Both the position numbers and the translations under genes were made by a program. A stretch of DNA of 64,000 nt from Cololabis saira (lineage: Eukaryota; Chordata; Actinopteri; Beloniformes; Belonidae): the NCBI RefSeq assembly GCF_033807715.1, contig NC_084591.1, positions 48,175,134 to 48,239,133 on the forward strand, read 5' to 3'. How positions within the stretch are numbered: position 1 is the stretch's first letter; the number at the start of each line of letters is the position of its first letter. Of the stretch, positions 36,276 to 48,257 are shown piece by piece. A model generated the notes under the pieces. That model was given only the letters and a program-made list of their open reading frames with translations. It had not been told where the DNA came from and did no database searches.

Positions 36276-37189
36276 TGAAATCACTGCACTCATTGTTTAT
36301 GTTTCTGCCTCTCGCTTCGTTGACACTGCTCCCCAGCGGCCCCGTTTTTTTCAAGCCCATCCCTGCCTTCCTTTGATGCTTCCTTTCCTAACTGCGTTTT
36401 TCAAAGCTACAGACTGAACAGTGCAAATCATATCCTGACACCTCCAGTTAGCCCTCTTCCCACACTGTGTTTCATGGCCACATCAGACTGAAGCCTTTGT
36501 GCTCTTCCTTAGAAAAGAACATGTAGGTGTGCACAGATGAACATCTGTGCACTTTGTTTTATTGGAAATAGCTCACAGCTCTCTTCTTTGTTTGGTGATG
36601 TGAATGTTGCATTTCTGGTTATTTCACAAAATTCTACAAACTCTTTCCTGCGGTCTAATCCGCAGCTTTTACAATGACGTTTCCTTGGTTTTTAGGTAGA
36701 GCTAGACACAATGCAGGTTTTATTCTGATGAGTTAATTAAGCCAATGTTCTTTTAATGAGGTGTCTGATTGCTGAGGGAAAAAAAGCATGCCTCTATCAG
36801 TGGACCTGAGCTGAACATGTGACCGGTTTTATTTGTTACATAGGATCTGTCAGGTTCATCAAACATGCTCTAGAATGCTCTGGAAAAAAGAAAGAAACGT
36901 TTTTTGTAGATGTTTGAATTAGTTATGGTGGTAATATTATACTTTTCCATGTTTACTGACATGGAAAAATATAATATTGAAGTGTTAATTATGATGAATT
37001 AACATCATAGATGTAACCAGAGGGTTAAAAAAAAACAAGGTCAAATTATATGAGAGTATTCAATGTGCTGAGAACACTTTCTTCTTCCACCACATGCTGA
37101 CTATGATGTCATAGAAGATTGAATTTGGTTTCATGTTCATATTCTCCAGGTTGTTTGTGTTGACAAGGATAAAAGTCGAAGTGCCCCCT
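36276..37189. other. Unassigned sequence
   Basis: About 0.9 kb without recognisable coding sequence. A short inverted repeat (ATAATATTATACTTTTCCAT and its inverse) lies near 36930-36980. Confidence 0.35.
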
Positions 37190-37234
37190 CTTTTTCTCTT
37201 TTGTGCATGTTTGCAGGCCGGAGCTTCAGGAGCT

Positions 37235-37670
37235 GCATACTGACCTGCAGTCCCCCCTCTGATCATCCCACTGCTGCTTCCACCTGCCTGCAGCCCCCCT
37301 TCTGATCATCCCACTGCTGCCTCCACCTGCCTGCAGTCCCCCCTCTGATCATCTCACTGCTGCTTCCACCTGCCTGCAGTCCCCCCTCTGATCATCCCAC
37401 TGCTGCTTCCACCTGCCTGCAGTCCCCCCTCTGATCATCCCACTGCTGCTTCCACCTGCCTGCAGTCCCCCCCTTTGATCATCCCACTGCTGCTTCCACC
37501 TGCCTGCAGTCCCCCCTCTGATCATCCCACTGCTGCTTCCACCTGCCTGCAGCCCCCCCCTCTGATCATCCCACTGCTGCTTCCACCTGCCTGCAGTCCC
37601 CCCTCTGAACATCCCACTGCTGCTTCCACCTGCCTGCAGTCCCCCCTCTGATCACCCCACTGCTGCTTCT
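37235..37670 (+). repeat. 43-bp tandem repeat, about 10 units
   Basis: Units of CTGATCATCCCACTGCTGCT plus TCCACCTGCCTGCAGTCCCCC repeat every 43 bp. The LINE at 38760-42576 has a single diverged unit at the same place (about 42465-42490), so the array grew from one 3' UTR unit. Confidence 0.9.
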
Positions 37671-37917
37671 ACATCTGTTTACATAGTCATCCCTGTATTG
37701 CACCAGTTAGCCATCACATCTGTGTCTCTCTTTTCTCTGTTCTTCATTCTCTCTGTCTGTTTTCTCTTTTCCTGCTCTGTCCATCTGGTCTTCAGCAGGA
37801 GGGTCCCACTAGGGGAGGTTTTACCTGCCATTGTTTATGTAATAATTGCGTGGGGGTTCATGTTCTGGGTCTCTGGAAAGATCCTAGTGACAACTTCTGT
37901 TGTAATAGACGCTATAT

Positions 37918-38030
37918 AAATAAAATTGAATTGAATTGAATTGAATTGAATTGAATTGAATTGAATTGAATTGAATTGAATTGAATTGAATTGAATTGAA
38001 TTGAATTGAATTGAATTGAATTGAATTGAA
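37918..38030 (+). repeat. (TTGAA)n pentanucleotide tail
   Basis: About 22 TTGAA units directly after the LINE 3' motif; a second run is at 38153-38221. L2-clade LINEs end in short tandem repeats, and these fit that role. Confidence 0.92.
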
Positions 38031-38235
38031 TGGAGAGGATCCAGGAGACAGGTAGGTTCTGAGCTCTTCGGTGGGTTTTTTCAGAATGGTCCTTGATAGG
38101 AACATGGTGGAGGGAGAGACAACTTTTGTTGTAATAGATGCCATATAAATAAAATTGAATTGCATTGAATTGAATTGAACTGAATTGAATTGAATTGAAT
38201 TGAATTGAATTGAATTGAATTGACATAGTCACGTT

Positions 38236-38409
38236 AAAAGCAGATGTTTACAAATACATCGGTTTCTTTGTAAACTTGGACAAGAGAAAATTTGTCAGGG
38301 TTTGGAACTTCCAGTTTTATTTTGAAGGCCGTGTCTTTGTGTTTGAGTTCTGGTTTTGACTTTCCTGTTTCCATCTGCCCTGATCATCTGCACCTGTGTC
38401 TCATTAACC
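38236..38409. other. Unassigned sequence
   Basis: Short interval between the LINE tail and the ATCC array; nothing recognised. Confidence 0.3.
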
Positions 38410-38560
38410 CTTCTGTATATCCATCCATCCATCCACCCATCCCCCCATCCACCCATCCACTCATCCACCCATCCTCCCATCCACCCATCCTCCCATCCAC
38501 CCATCCTCCCATCCTCCCATCCACCCATCCCCCCATCCACCCATCCATCCATCCACATCA
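38410..38560. repeat. (ATCC)/(CATCCACC) compound microsatellite
   Basis: Tetramer ATCC interspersed with CACCC, TCCC and CCCC variants. The histidine/proline-rich frames are artefacts. Confidence 0.92.
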
Positions 38561-38649
38561 ACGCTGTGGCTGTGACCAGCTTCTTAAGACTGAACTTAAG
38601 AAAAAAATTACACTTAAGAAGATTTTTTTTTTAAAGAACATATTGGTGA

Positions 38650-38759
38650 ATCCGGCCCCTGGTCAGGAAGGCTCACCAGAGCCTCTTCTTCTTCAGGGCT
38701 CTGAGGAAACACCACCTCTCCTCAGACGTGCTGGGGAACTTCTACCGCTGCTGCACCAA
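38650..38759 (+). pseudogene. LINE polymerase fragment
   Basis: One frame reads [20 protein letters not shown] followed by [11 protein letters not shown]. This matches the conserved (K)KAQQRL.FLR.L.K..LS....FYRC block near the end of fish non-LTR polymerases. Only about 35 codons are present, bounded by other repeats. Confidence 0.5.
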
Positions 38760-38855
38760 TGTGCAGCAGCGGAAGAGACGGCATTAGAAGAGACGGCATT
38801 CATCCCACCCGGGTTGGTGCTGCTCTTGTCTCTAGTAATTTGGCCTGTTTTATTA

Positions 38856-38888
<33 letters not shown>

Positions 38889-41800
38889 TGACAACGCAGG
38901 GTCCAGGCCAGGATGCAGAGCTGCAGTTTAAGACACTTCTCTGCTACTTCTCGAGGACCAACGCCTGCCAATAAAACTGTAGGATTGCATTATGTAATTG
39001 GCGACTCTAAAACTAGAGGATTACATGATGTAATTGGCAACTCTAACCAGGTGCCTTGCAAAATAGAAGTGGTTGCCGTTCCCCGCCCTCCAAAAGTTCA
39101 CCAGGTGCGGCGTTATAGAGGCTTTAACCAAAATAACCTTGTAAAAATTAAATCCAATGCACATTTGGTACCAATAAGAGACCGAAAAATTAGATGCGGA
39201 CTACTAAATATACGATCGTTAAGCTCCAAATCTCTGTTAGTAAATGATATAATTACAGAAAGCAGGAGTGATATTTTCTGCTTAACAGAAACATGGTTAC
39301 AGGAGGAAGAGTATGTTAGTTTGAATGAATCGACTCCGCCCGGTTACTTTAATCATCACATTCCTAGAAACACGGGCCGAGGCGGAGGAGTCGCAGCAAT
39401 TTATAATTCCAGTCTCCAAACAAAAATTTTACCTAAGTGCAATTATAATACATTTGAAAGCCTCACGCTTAGTCTGAAATTTCCGAGCTGGAAATCAGAG
39501 AAGCCAGTTGTGTTAGTGGTAGTGTACCGGCCCCCTGCTGGTGCTTATCTAGAGTTTCTGTCTTAATTTTCAGATTTCCTTTCTGGATTATTAATCAGTA
39601 CAGATAAATTCATCATAGTGGGTGATTTTAATATTCATATGGATGTTGAAAGCGATAATCTTAAATTAGCTTTCAATTCTCTTCTAGAATCAATGGGTAT
39701 CTCACAAAAAGTGGACAAACCGACGCACTGTTTTGGTCATACTCTCGATCTTGTTCTCACCTACGGTGTTGAAACTGATGGTCTGTTGGTGTCACCTGTA
39801 AACTCCCTTTTATCCGACCACTATTTAATAACGTTTGAATTTAATATTGTTGATGTTGAAGTGCAAAATAGGAGGTATTATTTTAGCAGATTTGTCTGAT
39901 GAAGCTATTGCTAAATTTAAGGAGGCCATTGCTCATCTTACGACAGTGGAAAATAGCGAAGCAGTAGAGGCCAGTGACCTGGGTTCTACCTCTGATGTTG
40001 ATTTTCTTGTTAGTAACACTGCTGATTTCTTGCATTCAGCTTTAGATGAAGTTGCTCCTTTGAAAAGGAGGGTTTCTAGCCACAGGAGCTTAACTCCCTG
40101 GTATAATTCAGATATCCGCATGTTGAAACAAAACGTGCGTAAAATGGAAAGGAAGTGGTACTCGTGTAAGTCTGTGGACTCCTATCGTGAATGGAAAGAT
40201 ATTCTAATAGTATATAAAAAAAGCCATTCACAAAGCCAGGACAGCTTGTTATTCAACGTTGATAGAGGATAACAAAAGTAACCCACGTTTTCTGTTCAGC
40301 ACTGTAGCCAGGCTGACAAAGAGTCACAACTCTGTTGAGCCGTGCATTCCTGCAGCTCTCAGTAGTGAAGACTTTATGAGCTTCTTTAACAGTAAAATCA
40401 CGAGAATTAGAGAAGAAATCAACCAGCCAGTTGTAGGTGTTTCTTCAGCTTTAGCGACTTCCCTAGGCTCTGACTTGACTCTAGACTGTTTTGATCCTAT
40501 AGACCTCCCTGAGCTGACCTCACTCGTCAATAGAGCTAAATCAACCACGTGTATGTTAGACCCCATCCCGACTTGACTATTCAAAAAAAAATTATCTAAT
40601 TGGTACGACAATACTAGACCAAATCAACCTATCCCTAAACTTCTCTTGACCCAGACACCTTAGCTAATTATAGGCCAATTTCCAACCTTCCATTTGTATC
40701 TAAAATTCTGGAAAAGGCAGTTTCAAGCCAGTTATGTGACTATTTGTATAGAAATGATCTGTTTGAAGTCTTTCAGTCAGGGTTCAGAATGCATCATAGC
40801 ACAGAGACAGCACTGGTTCCAGTCACGAATGACCTCCTTATGGCCTCAGATAAGGGATTAGTGTCCATATTGGTTCTACTGGACCTCAGATAAGGGATTA
40901 GTGTCCATAGTGGTTCTACTGGACCTCAGATAAGGGATTAGTGTCCATACTGGTTCTACTGGACCTCAGTGCTGCTTTTGACACTGTTGATCATGGCATT
41001 TTACTGCACAGGTTAGAGCATGTTGTTGGGATTAAAGGGACAGCTCTACGTCGGTTTAAATCGTATCTATCTGACAGGTTCCAGTTTGTTCATGTACATG
41101 AGGTTTCTTACGAACAGTCAAGGGTCTGCTATGGTGTTCCGCAGGGTTCAGTGCTAGGGCCAATCTTGTTCAGTTTATACATGCAGCCCTTGGGAAGTAT
41201 AATCCAGAATCACGGCATACACTTTCATTGCTATGCTGATGATACGCAGCTCTATTTGTCTATGAAGCCGGATGAAACAGAACCGTTAGTTAAACTTCAG
41301 GCATGTCTTAGGGACATCAAGGACTGGATGTCCAGAAATGTCTTGCTTCTAAATTCAGATAAAACAGAGGTTATCATTCTTGGTCCAGAGCATCTTAGGA
41401 AGGGATTAGATGGTGTTGCGATGGCTTCCAGTGCAACTGTGAGAAACCTTGGTGTTGTTTTCGATCAGGATTTGTCGTTTAAACCATATGTTAATCAGGT
41501 TTGTAAAATAGCGTTTTTCCATCTCTGTAATACTGCAAAGATTAGGAAAATCCTCTCGCAGAGTGATGCAGAAAAACTAGTTCATGCGTTTGTATCTTCT
41601 AGACTGGATTACTGTAATGTGTTGTTATCAGGATGTCCAAGTAATTTGCTGAATAGGCTCCAGCTGATCCAGAATGCAGCAGCACGAGTACTGACAGGAA
41701 TCAGCAGGAGAGACCACGTCTCTCCAGTGTTAGCGTCGCTCCATTGGCTACCTGTAAAATTCAGAATTCAAATTAAAATTTTATTACTTGCATATAAAGC

Positions 41801-42576
41801 CCAAAACTGCTTAGCTCCGCAGTATTTCCAAGATTTGATAGTGCCTTATGTTCCTGGCAGAGCTCTCCGCTCCCAGAGTGCAGGTTTACTCTTAGTTCCT
41901 AGAGTATCCAAATGTAGATTTGGAGGGCGGGCGTTCTGCTATCAGACACCATTACTATGGAACCAACTTCCAATCTGGGTTAAGGAGGCTGACACCACCT
42001 CCACCTTTAAAACTAAACTTAAAACCTTTCTGTTTAGTAAAGCCTATAGTTAGTGTTTAGTAAACCTCTAGCTGGTGTTGCTAAATATCTAGGTAGTGTA
42101 AACTTTAGTGTGTTAGAGTCAGTAGTCATAGTTGCAGCTATAGAACAAGACTATAATAGTTAGTCTCAAATATAGCTTTGCGGTAGATATGCTGCTATAG
42201 GCTTATGCTGCAGGGGGGCACCGACATGATCCGCTGGGCGGTGCCTCTCACCCTTCTTCTCCTCTCCTTTTCCCTTCCTCTCTTCTCCATTTCCATTTTT
42301 ATTTATTATAAATATCTCATAGCTATAATTTTTGTCCATCACTCCTGTAGTTTCTTGTGCCGGCCCCCCTTTTTTCCCTTTTGTGCATGTTTGCAGGCCG
42401 GAGCCTTGGGAGCTGCGTTCTGGCCTGCGGTCCCGGTACCCCCTCCCCCATCCCCGGGCATCCCGTTGCTGCTTCCACCTGCCTACATGGATGTCTGCTG
42501 TGTGCTGCTGACGCCCGCGACAACATCTGTTGTATTAGACGCTATATAAATAAAATTTAATTGAAATTGAATTGAA
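38760..42576 (+). pseudogene. L2/CR1-clade LINE, nearly full length but broken
   Basis: In order: the end of an ORF1-type esterase ([20 protein letters not shown]), a poly-C tract (38859-38888), an APE-type endonuclease ([45 protein letters not shown]; 39190-39840) and the reverse transcriptase. The 40941-42053 segment keeps LDLSAAFDTVDH, YGVPQGSVLGPILFSLY, YADDTQLYLS with the catalytic YADD, and NSDKTEVIILG. It closes with the LINE C-terminal region and a 3' UTR ending GACGCTATATAAATAAAATT plus ATTGA repeats. A stop after YLEFLS (39566), frameshifts near 39890, 40265 and 40580, and a 40-bp triplication disable it. Strand and order are clear; clade naming rests on motif wording. Confidence 0.85.
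40844..40963 (+). repeat. 40-bp triplication in the LINE reverse transcriptase
   Basis: CCTCAGATAAGGGATTAGTG plus the following 20 bases occur at 40844, 40884 and 40924 with single-base differences. The two extra copies add 80 bp and shift the frame just before the LDLSAAFD motif. Confidence 0.92.
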
Positions 42577-43162
42577 GCTGTCTCCCTGCTGAACTCTGCC
42601 CCCCCAAACCATAGACATATATACGTAGACGCCCCATGGAGCTGCTGCGATACGTCAACGTCGCCGCCATATTGGATGTGGCAAGACTGCGCTGTAAACT
42701 AATACAAGTAAATGGACTTATTTTCATAAAGCGCCTGTCTACAAAGAAATTTACGTTTTACGTCTCATTTATTCATTCACACACGCACTAATATACTTGG
42801 GAAACAGATAAGCACCAAATATAATATATTTAATTTTCTCAGATGGCAAAAATAAGAACTTTATTGATCCCACATAGGAGTAATTCATGTTATATCAGCT
42901 ATAGAGAACAAGGTAGTGCCGAAAAACAATATATATCCCCCCTCACAAAAATGTTATTTGTTGTCTGAAGAATGGTTCAAATGTTAGTACCAATTGGACT
43001 ACTTGGGAATGAACTGAACTGTCAGTGCCTTGAGATGACATTGTTTTGATTTGGAGTGAGATAACTAAAGCTGAATTGAACTAAATTGAAATGTAATCTT
43101 TACAAAACTGTTCAGGCATGAAAGAGCTATACGATGTTTTGGAAAAAACTCTTGTATAACAT
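42577..43162. other. Unassigned sequence
   Basis: Begins CCCCCAAACCATAGACATAT, a start seen in dispersed fish repeats, and contains GCCGCCATATTGGATGTGG. No bounds can be set and no gene is recognised. Confidence 0.35.
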
Positions 43163-44172
<1,010 letters not shown>

Positions 44173-44427
44173 ATGACAGCCAGAGGTGTCAAGTAACGAA
44201 GTACAAATACTTTGTTACCTTACTTAAGTAGAAATTTTGGTTATCTATACTTCACTGGAGTAATTATTTTTCAGACGACTTTTTACTCCTTACATTTTAA
44301 AAACAGCCTTGTTACTCTATTTCATTTCGGCCTTTAAAAAAAAACTATCCAGTTAAATTGCGCCATCCGGGTTGAGTGAATTTGGTTGTGATTGGATGAG
44401 AACTATAAACATAATACCATTCCGACA

Positions 44428-44807
44428 CTATAGACACTATAGACAGTTTTACGCGCCAGAACACGGGCGCTGCCATTCCTCTGCATTAATGCATGTCATT
44501 TCCGGCGGGAGGGGTTTGCAGCGTCTACCGGTGTAAACACAGCGGCGTGGACACAAACAAATGTCTTTGCCATGGGAACACGGTTCTACTACTTTGACTG
44601 GAGATGGCGTTACTCTCCGCACCGGAATTCAGTGCAGAACTGGGAGGATAACGTGATGACAGCAGCAGAACAGACAGCTGATCTGCTCCTACTTCCTGCA
44701 ATCCACAATGGACAATCTGAAAGTTTCTGAGGTTTATCAATATCTGCACAGAGACAAAGTTGGTTTTGTCATGTCATACAAACATGATCGTTTTGTTTAT
44801 TTGGTTG
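44428..44807 (+). other. Replaced 5' segment of hAT copy B
   Basis: Between CCATTCCGACA and GGTCACGTTAGTCTGAAG, copy A has about 100 bp and copy B has about 380 bp of unrelated sequence. The new segment includes an ATG at 44708 followed by MDNLKVSEVYQYLHRDKVGF, which runs in frame into the transposase leader (VGHVSLKMSVAE). Its origin is unknown to me. Confidence 0.6.
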
Positions 44808-44828
44808 GTCACGTTAGTCTGAAGATGT

Positions 44829-45059
44829 CCGTGGCAGAGACGCAAGAGAACTCGTCGGGAGAAATGTCGCAACCAAGCACCAGCGAGGAGATTGGTAGCC
44901 AGGCCCAGGAAGACCAACCAACTGTTGTACATCCCTGGCCGTACCTGGAGGAATTGTTCCAAATGGTTGGATGCAAAAACAACTCATTTAGAATACAACG
45001 AGTACCACGAGCTAATGGCTTTCAAAAACTTGCCGTCTAATTTGAAAAAGCATACTGAG
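44829..45059 (+). pseudogene. hAT transposase first exon (copy B), zinc finger damaged
   Basis: MSVAETQENSSGEMSQPSTS and the acidic leader are identical to copy A. At FRM/RCKLC a short deletion removes the CxxC pair of the BED finger and shifts frame (FRIQRVPRANG instead). It ends at the donor GTAAGATG. Confidence 0.78.
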
Positions 45060-45969
45060 GTAAGATGAAACTAAAATTTCTTATTATCAGTGGGTTATGG
45101 GCAAAATACTGTAGTAACGTTAACCTAGTGACGTAGGCCGACTCATGGTAAATTTGCAATGTTTGCTATGGGGAGGTAATGTTAAATTACCTAAATATCT
45201 AATTAACTAGCTGACGTTAACTAGCTACATGCTAAAACATGCCATCAAGTTTCCAAGTTCGTTTGGTGGGCATGGTGAGATTTGAAATTCGACTTTTTAG
45301 CCAAATGTTATCTGAGCTTATATTATTGCTATATGCAATATTTTTAAGTTAATTGTGCAAAGCTATAATCTGCAGCTGGTTGATAAAGCATGTAACGTTA
45401 AGGATAGGCATGGTCCTGTCTGTGTATGAGTGCGCGCGCCTGTGTTAATTAGTTTAGTTAGTTTCAATTTATTGTCCTTTCGGAAATTCTTTTTGCATCT
45501 GTGGCAGTCAGAATACATACAGTCATGGAAAAAAGGATTAGACCACCCTTAGACCACTTCTTCTATTCTTGTTCATTTTAATGCCTGGTACAACTAAATG
45601 TACATTTGTTTGGACAAACATAATGATAATCACAAAAATAGCTCATAAGAGTTTTATTTAAGAGCTGATATCTAGCCATTTCACATGGTTTTCTTGATAA
45701 TAACCTAAATCACTTAAAAGGGACCTATTATGAAAAACACGTTTTTTATTGTTTTAACATGTATAAAGTGGTCTCCCCTCACCCTGCCAGCAGAGGGGAG
45801 ATGAAATCCCATGAATTTCTGCAAGGTCTGTGACCCCCGCCCGACAGAATCCCCCAGTGTCACGTGATTTTTTTTGAGCCGATTAGAATCTGCTCCCGTC
45901 GTGAGTCACGACGGGAGCAGATTTCAATAGGTCGGCCTCCGCTGCTGAAACCACGCCCACAACCAGCTC

Positions 45970-46450
45970 TCTCCGCCGGCTGGAGCTCCGCCATTGTTCA
46001 GCAGCGGTGACAGTTTTCCACCGGTTTCAACAGCGAGGGACAGTAAAAATGAGGTTTTGCATCGACATTTACCCTCATTAAATGATCAGTTCCCACAGCA
46101 CGGACCCGGCAACTGCACACGAGTCAGCGGTAAGTTCCTTTTTTTTAATGTTATTTATATTTGTATGATCTTTGCATGGGCTAAGTATTTAGCTTAGCTC
46201 CGGAGCACCGGCGCCGCATACGGAGCTGCGGGGGCTGCTCACGGACCGGCCCGGCTCCAGTGATCCCTAACGGAGCCACTCACTCGTTAGGTAAATTAGT
46301 AATACATTTTTTCTGTCTGGTTTCAGATCTTCCAAGCACCTGGAGCTGTTCAACGACACCTTCAGAAAACGCACGGTCCTTCCTTGAGCCATCAATAGTG
46401 CATAAATGTTATTTATATACAACTCATATTTTATTTTTTTAACAATAAAG
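45970..46450 (+). other. Exon-like segment in the TTAA element
   Basis: CG-rich sequence with a strong donor-like GTCAGCGGTAAGTT near 46130, an acceptor-like TTTTCTGTCTGGTTTCAG ending near 46326, and AATAAAG at 46443. This could be a remnant of a transposase or captured host exons. The encoded peptides are not recognisable. Confidence 0.35.
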
Positions 46451-46562
46451 TTGCCATTTGTGAAAATTCAGTGTTGTGATTTATTTACAGTTAACATGAT
46501 TCATCTGTCTTGTAACATAAGAAATGATGAGAAATCTTCCTGTGTGAAGACGAGGTGACTAA

Positions 46563-46650
46563 AGGCTGATTTATGGTTCCACGTTACACCAACGCAGAGC
46601 CTACGGCGTAGGGTACGCGTCGATTTAACGCAGGTCCGTAAATCAGGCTT
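46563..46650. mobile_element. Palindromic MITE nested in the TTAA element
   Basis: Arms AGGCTGATTTATGGTTCC and the diverged inverse GGTCCGTAAATCAGGCT, flanked by TAA. Relative of the hairpin MITE at 1772-1855 with a more diverged right arm. Confidence 0.7.
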
Positions 46651-46719
46651 TAAGATCAGTTTACACCGTGTAACTGCATGAGAGTGTCCGACTATCACGT
46701 CGAGCTGCGTGACATCGGA

Positions 46720-47188
46720 CGCTCTCTGTCCACACTGAAACTGTTAAACTCTCTCTGTCCACACTGAAACCGTTAAACTCTCTCTGTCCACACTGAAACT
46801 GTTAAACTCTCTCTGTCCACACTGAAACCATTAAACTCTCTCTGTCCACACTGAAACCGTTAAACTCTCTCTGTCCACACTGAAACCATTAAACTCTCTC
46901 TGTCCACACTGAAACTGTTAAACTCTCTCTGTCCACACTGAAACTGTTAAACTCTCTCTGTCCACACTGAAACCGTTAAACTCTCTCTGTCCACACTGAA
47001 ACCGTTAAACTCTCTCTGTCCACACTGAAACCATTAAACTCTCTCTGTCCACACTGAAACCGTTAAACTCTCTCTGTCCACACTGAAACTGTTAAACTCT
47101 CTCTGTCCACACTGAAACCATTAAACTCTCTCTGTCCACACTGAAACCGTTAAACTCTCTCTGTCCACACTGAAACTGTTAAACTCGC
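46720..47188. repeat. 29-bp minisatellite, about 16 units
   Basis: Units AAACTCTCTCTGTCCACACT plus GAAACYGTT repeat every 29 bp, with CCG, CTG and CCA variants in the last triplet arranged in partly ordered runs, suggesting multi-unit duplications. Confidence 0.92.
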
Positions 47189-48257
47189 GGCCAGTTAGGA
47201 CAGTCTAATACAAAAAAAATAAAGCCATGGAATAGATTTTGTCGCAGAAGCTTCTCGCATGGGACACGTTTTGTATACGATGCAGCCGGCTGCTCTGGCC
47301 GGAGCGAGGCTTATTCTCCTCCCCTCCTACACGTCATTCAAGCAGCCAATCAGCGCAGAGCCTCATTATCATAGCCCCCCCCCCCGCCCTTAAGATGAAG
47401 CACAGAAAAAGGCTTTAGAAGCGGTAAAACTAGAGACAGGGCCCACAGGCTGAATTTCTGATTTATGTAGAAAAAACAAGCTTTAGATTGTTTTTAAGTC
47501 ATTCAAGGCCTGTTTAAAATATACATTAAATGCCATAATATGTCCCCTTTAAGTTTTTACATCAATAGCTATAGCACTGTACTGCCAAATACAGTGCTTT
47601 TCTGCATTCAATGTTTTCTTTTCTGTCTGTTTTAGTCACATGACACACTTTAGTGGTACCAGGCATTAAAATGAACAAGAAACTGAAGAAAAAAGGGTGG
47701 TCTAATAATTTTTTCCATGACTCTAGAACCGACATAAAACAATATAGTGCAATACAGTACAATAGCCTACATTGAAAACAATTATGACATGACATAGTAG
47801 AATCCTTGTTCCCAAAGTGCTTCACACCAAACCTAGTGGAAAATTATGAAATTAATAATTTATCTATAATTTATTTAGCAGAGCTATACTAGAGGGTATG
47901 AAAGATGGGGCAGACTAGCGTAATATGGGTCTTCCTTGTAAAGAGGTAATAGGCCCAACTAGCACCTATCAGCCTCTCAGTTTAAAATTCGGACTATCTC
48001 ATCTATAATGCCACTTTTCAGATATGCCAGCTGTTTGTAGTCCTAATTCCTAAAACAGCTTTAAGTGGCAATATTCTGGTCTGCTCAACATAATTTCATA
48101 GACCAGTGAAACAGTGCACCCTAACTTGTAGTCAGACCTTCATTCATGAACTTCACACAGGGCATTAATACAGCAGAAGTCCCAGATGTCTGAGCTTGTG
48201 GTTTGAGAGAAATAATATGAATCTCAATCTGTGCCTGTGCATTTATTTTCTCCACAG

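Larger units (their letters stand above)
37190..38235 (+). mobile_element. L2-type LINE 3' UTR with expanded internal array
   Basis: Begins with the 3' UTR motif TGTGCATGTTTGCAGGCCGG shared with the LINE ending at 42576. It continues with ten 43-bp units, then GACGCTATATAAATAAAATT and a long (TTGAA)n tail. A second, shorter 3' end with its own tail follows at 38040-38235. No coding sequence remains. Confidence 0.75.
45718..47548 (+). mobile_element. TTAA-flanked nonautonomous DNA transposon
   Basis: Ends AAGGGACCTATTATG and CATAATATGTCCCCT are inverted and flanked by TTAA at 45714-45717 and 47549-47552. Copy A has a single TTAA at this site, confirming the insertion. TTAA with these ends suggests a Kolobok- or piggyBac-like element. 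The body holds a CG-rich segment with splice-like signals (45970-46400), a palindromic MITE and a 29-bp array. Confidence 0.8.
45520..47723. mobile_element. Tc1/mariner-type MITE (copy B), split
   Basis: Same TA-flanked element as at 24469-24835 (CAGTCATGGAAAAAA on the left and TTTTTTCCATGACTC on the right). It is interrupted at TTAA by the element at 45718-47548. Confidence 0.8.

Noticed and set aside
38759..38974. Proline-rich frame around the poly-C tract as a separate gene
   Set aside because: It is the end of the LINE ORF1 esterase ([10 protein letters not shown]) followed by translated homopolymer.
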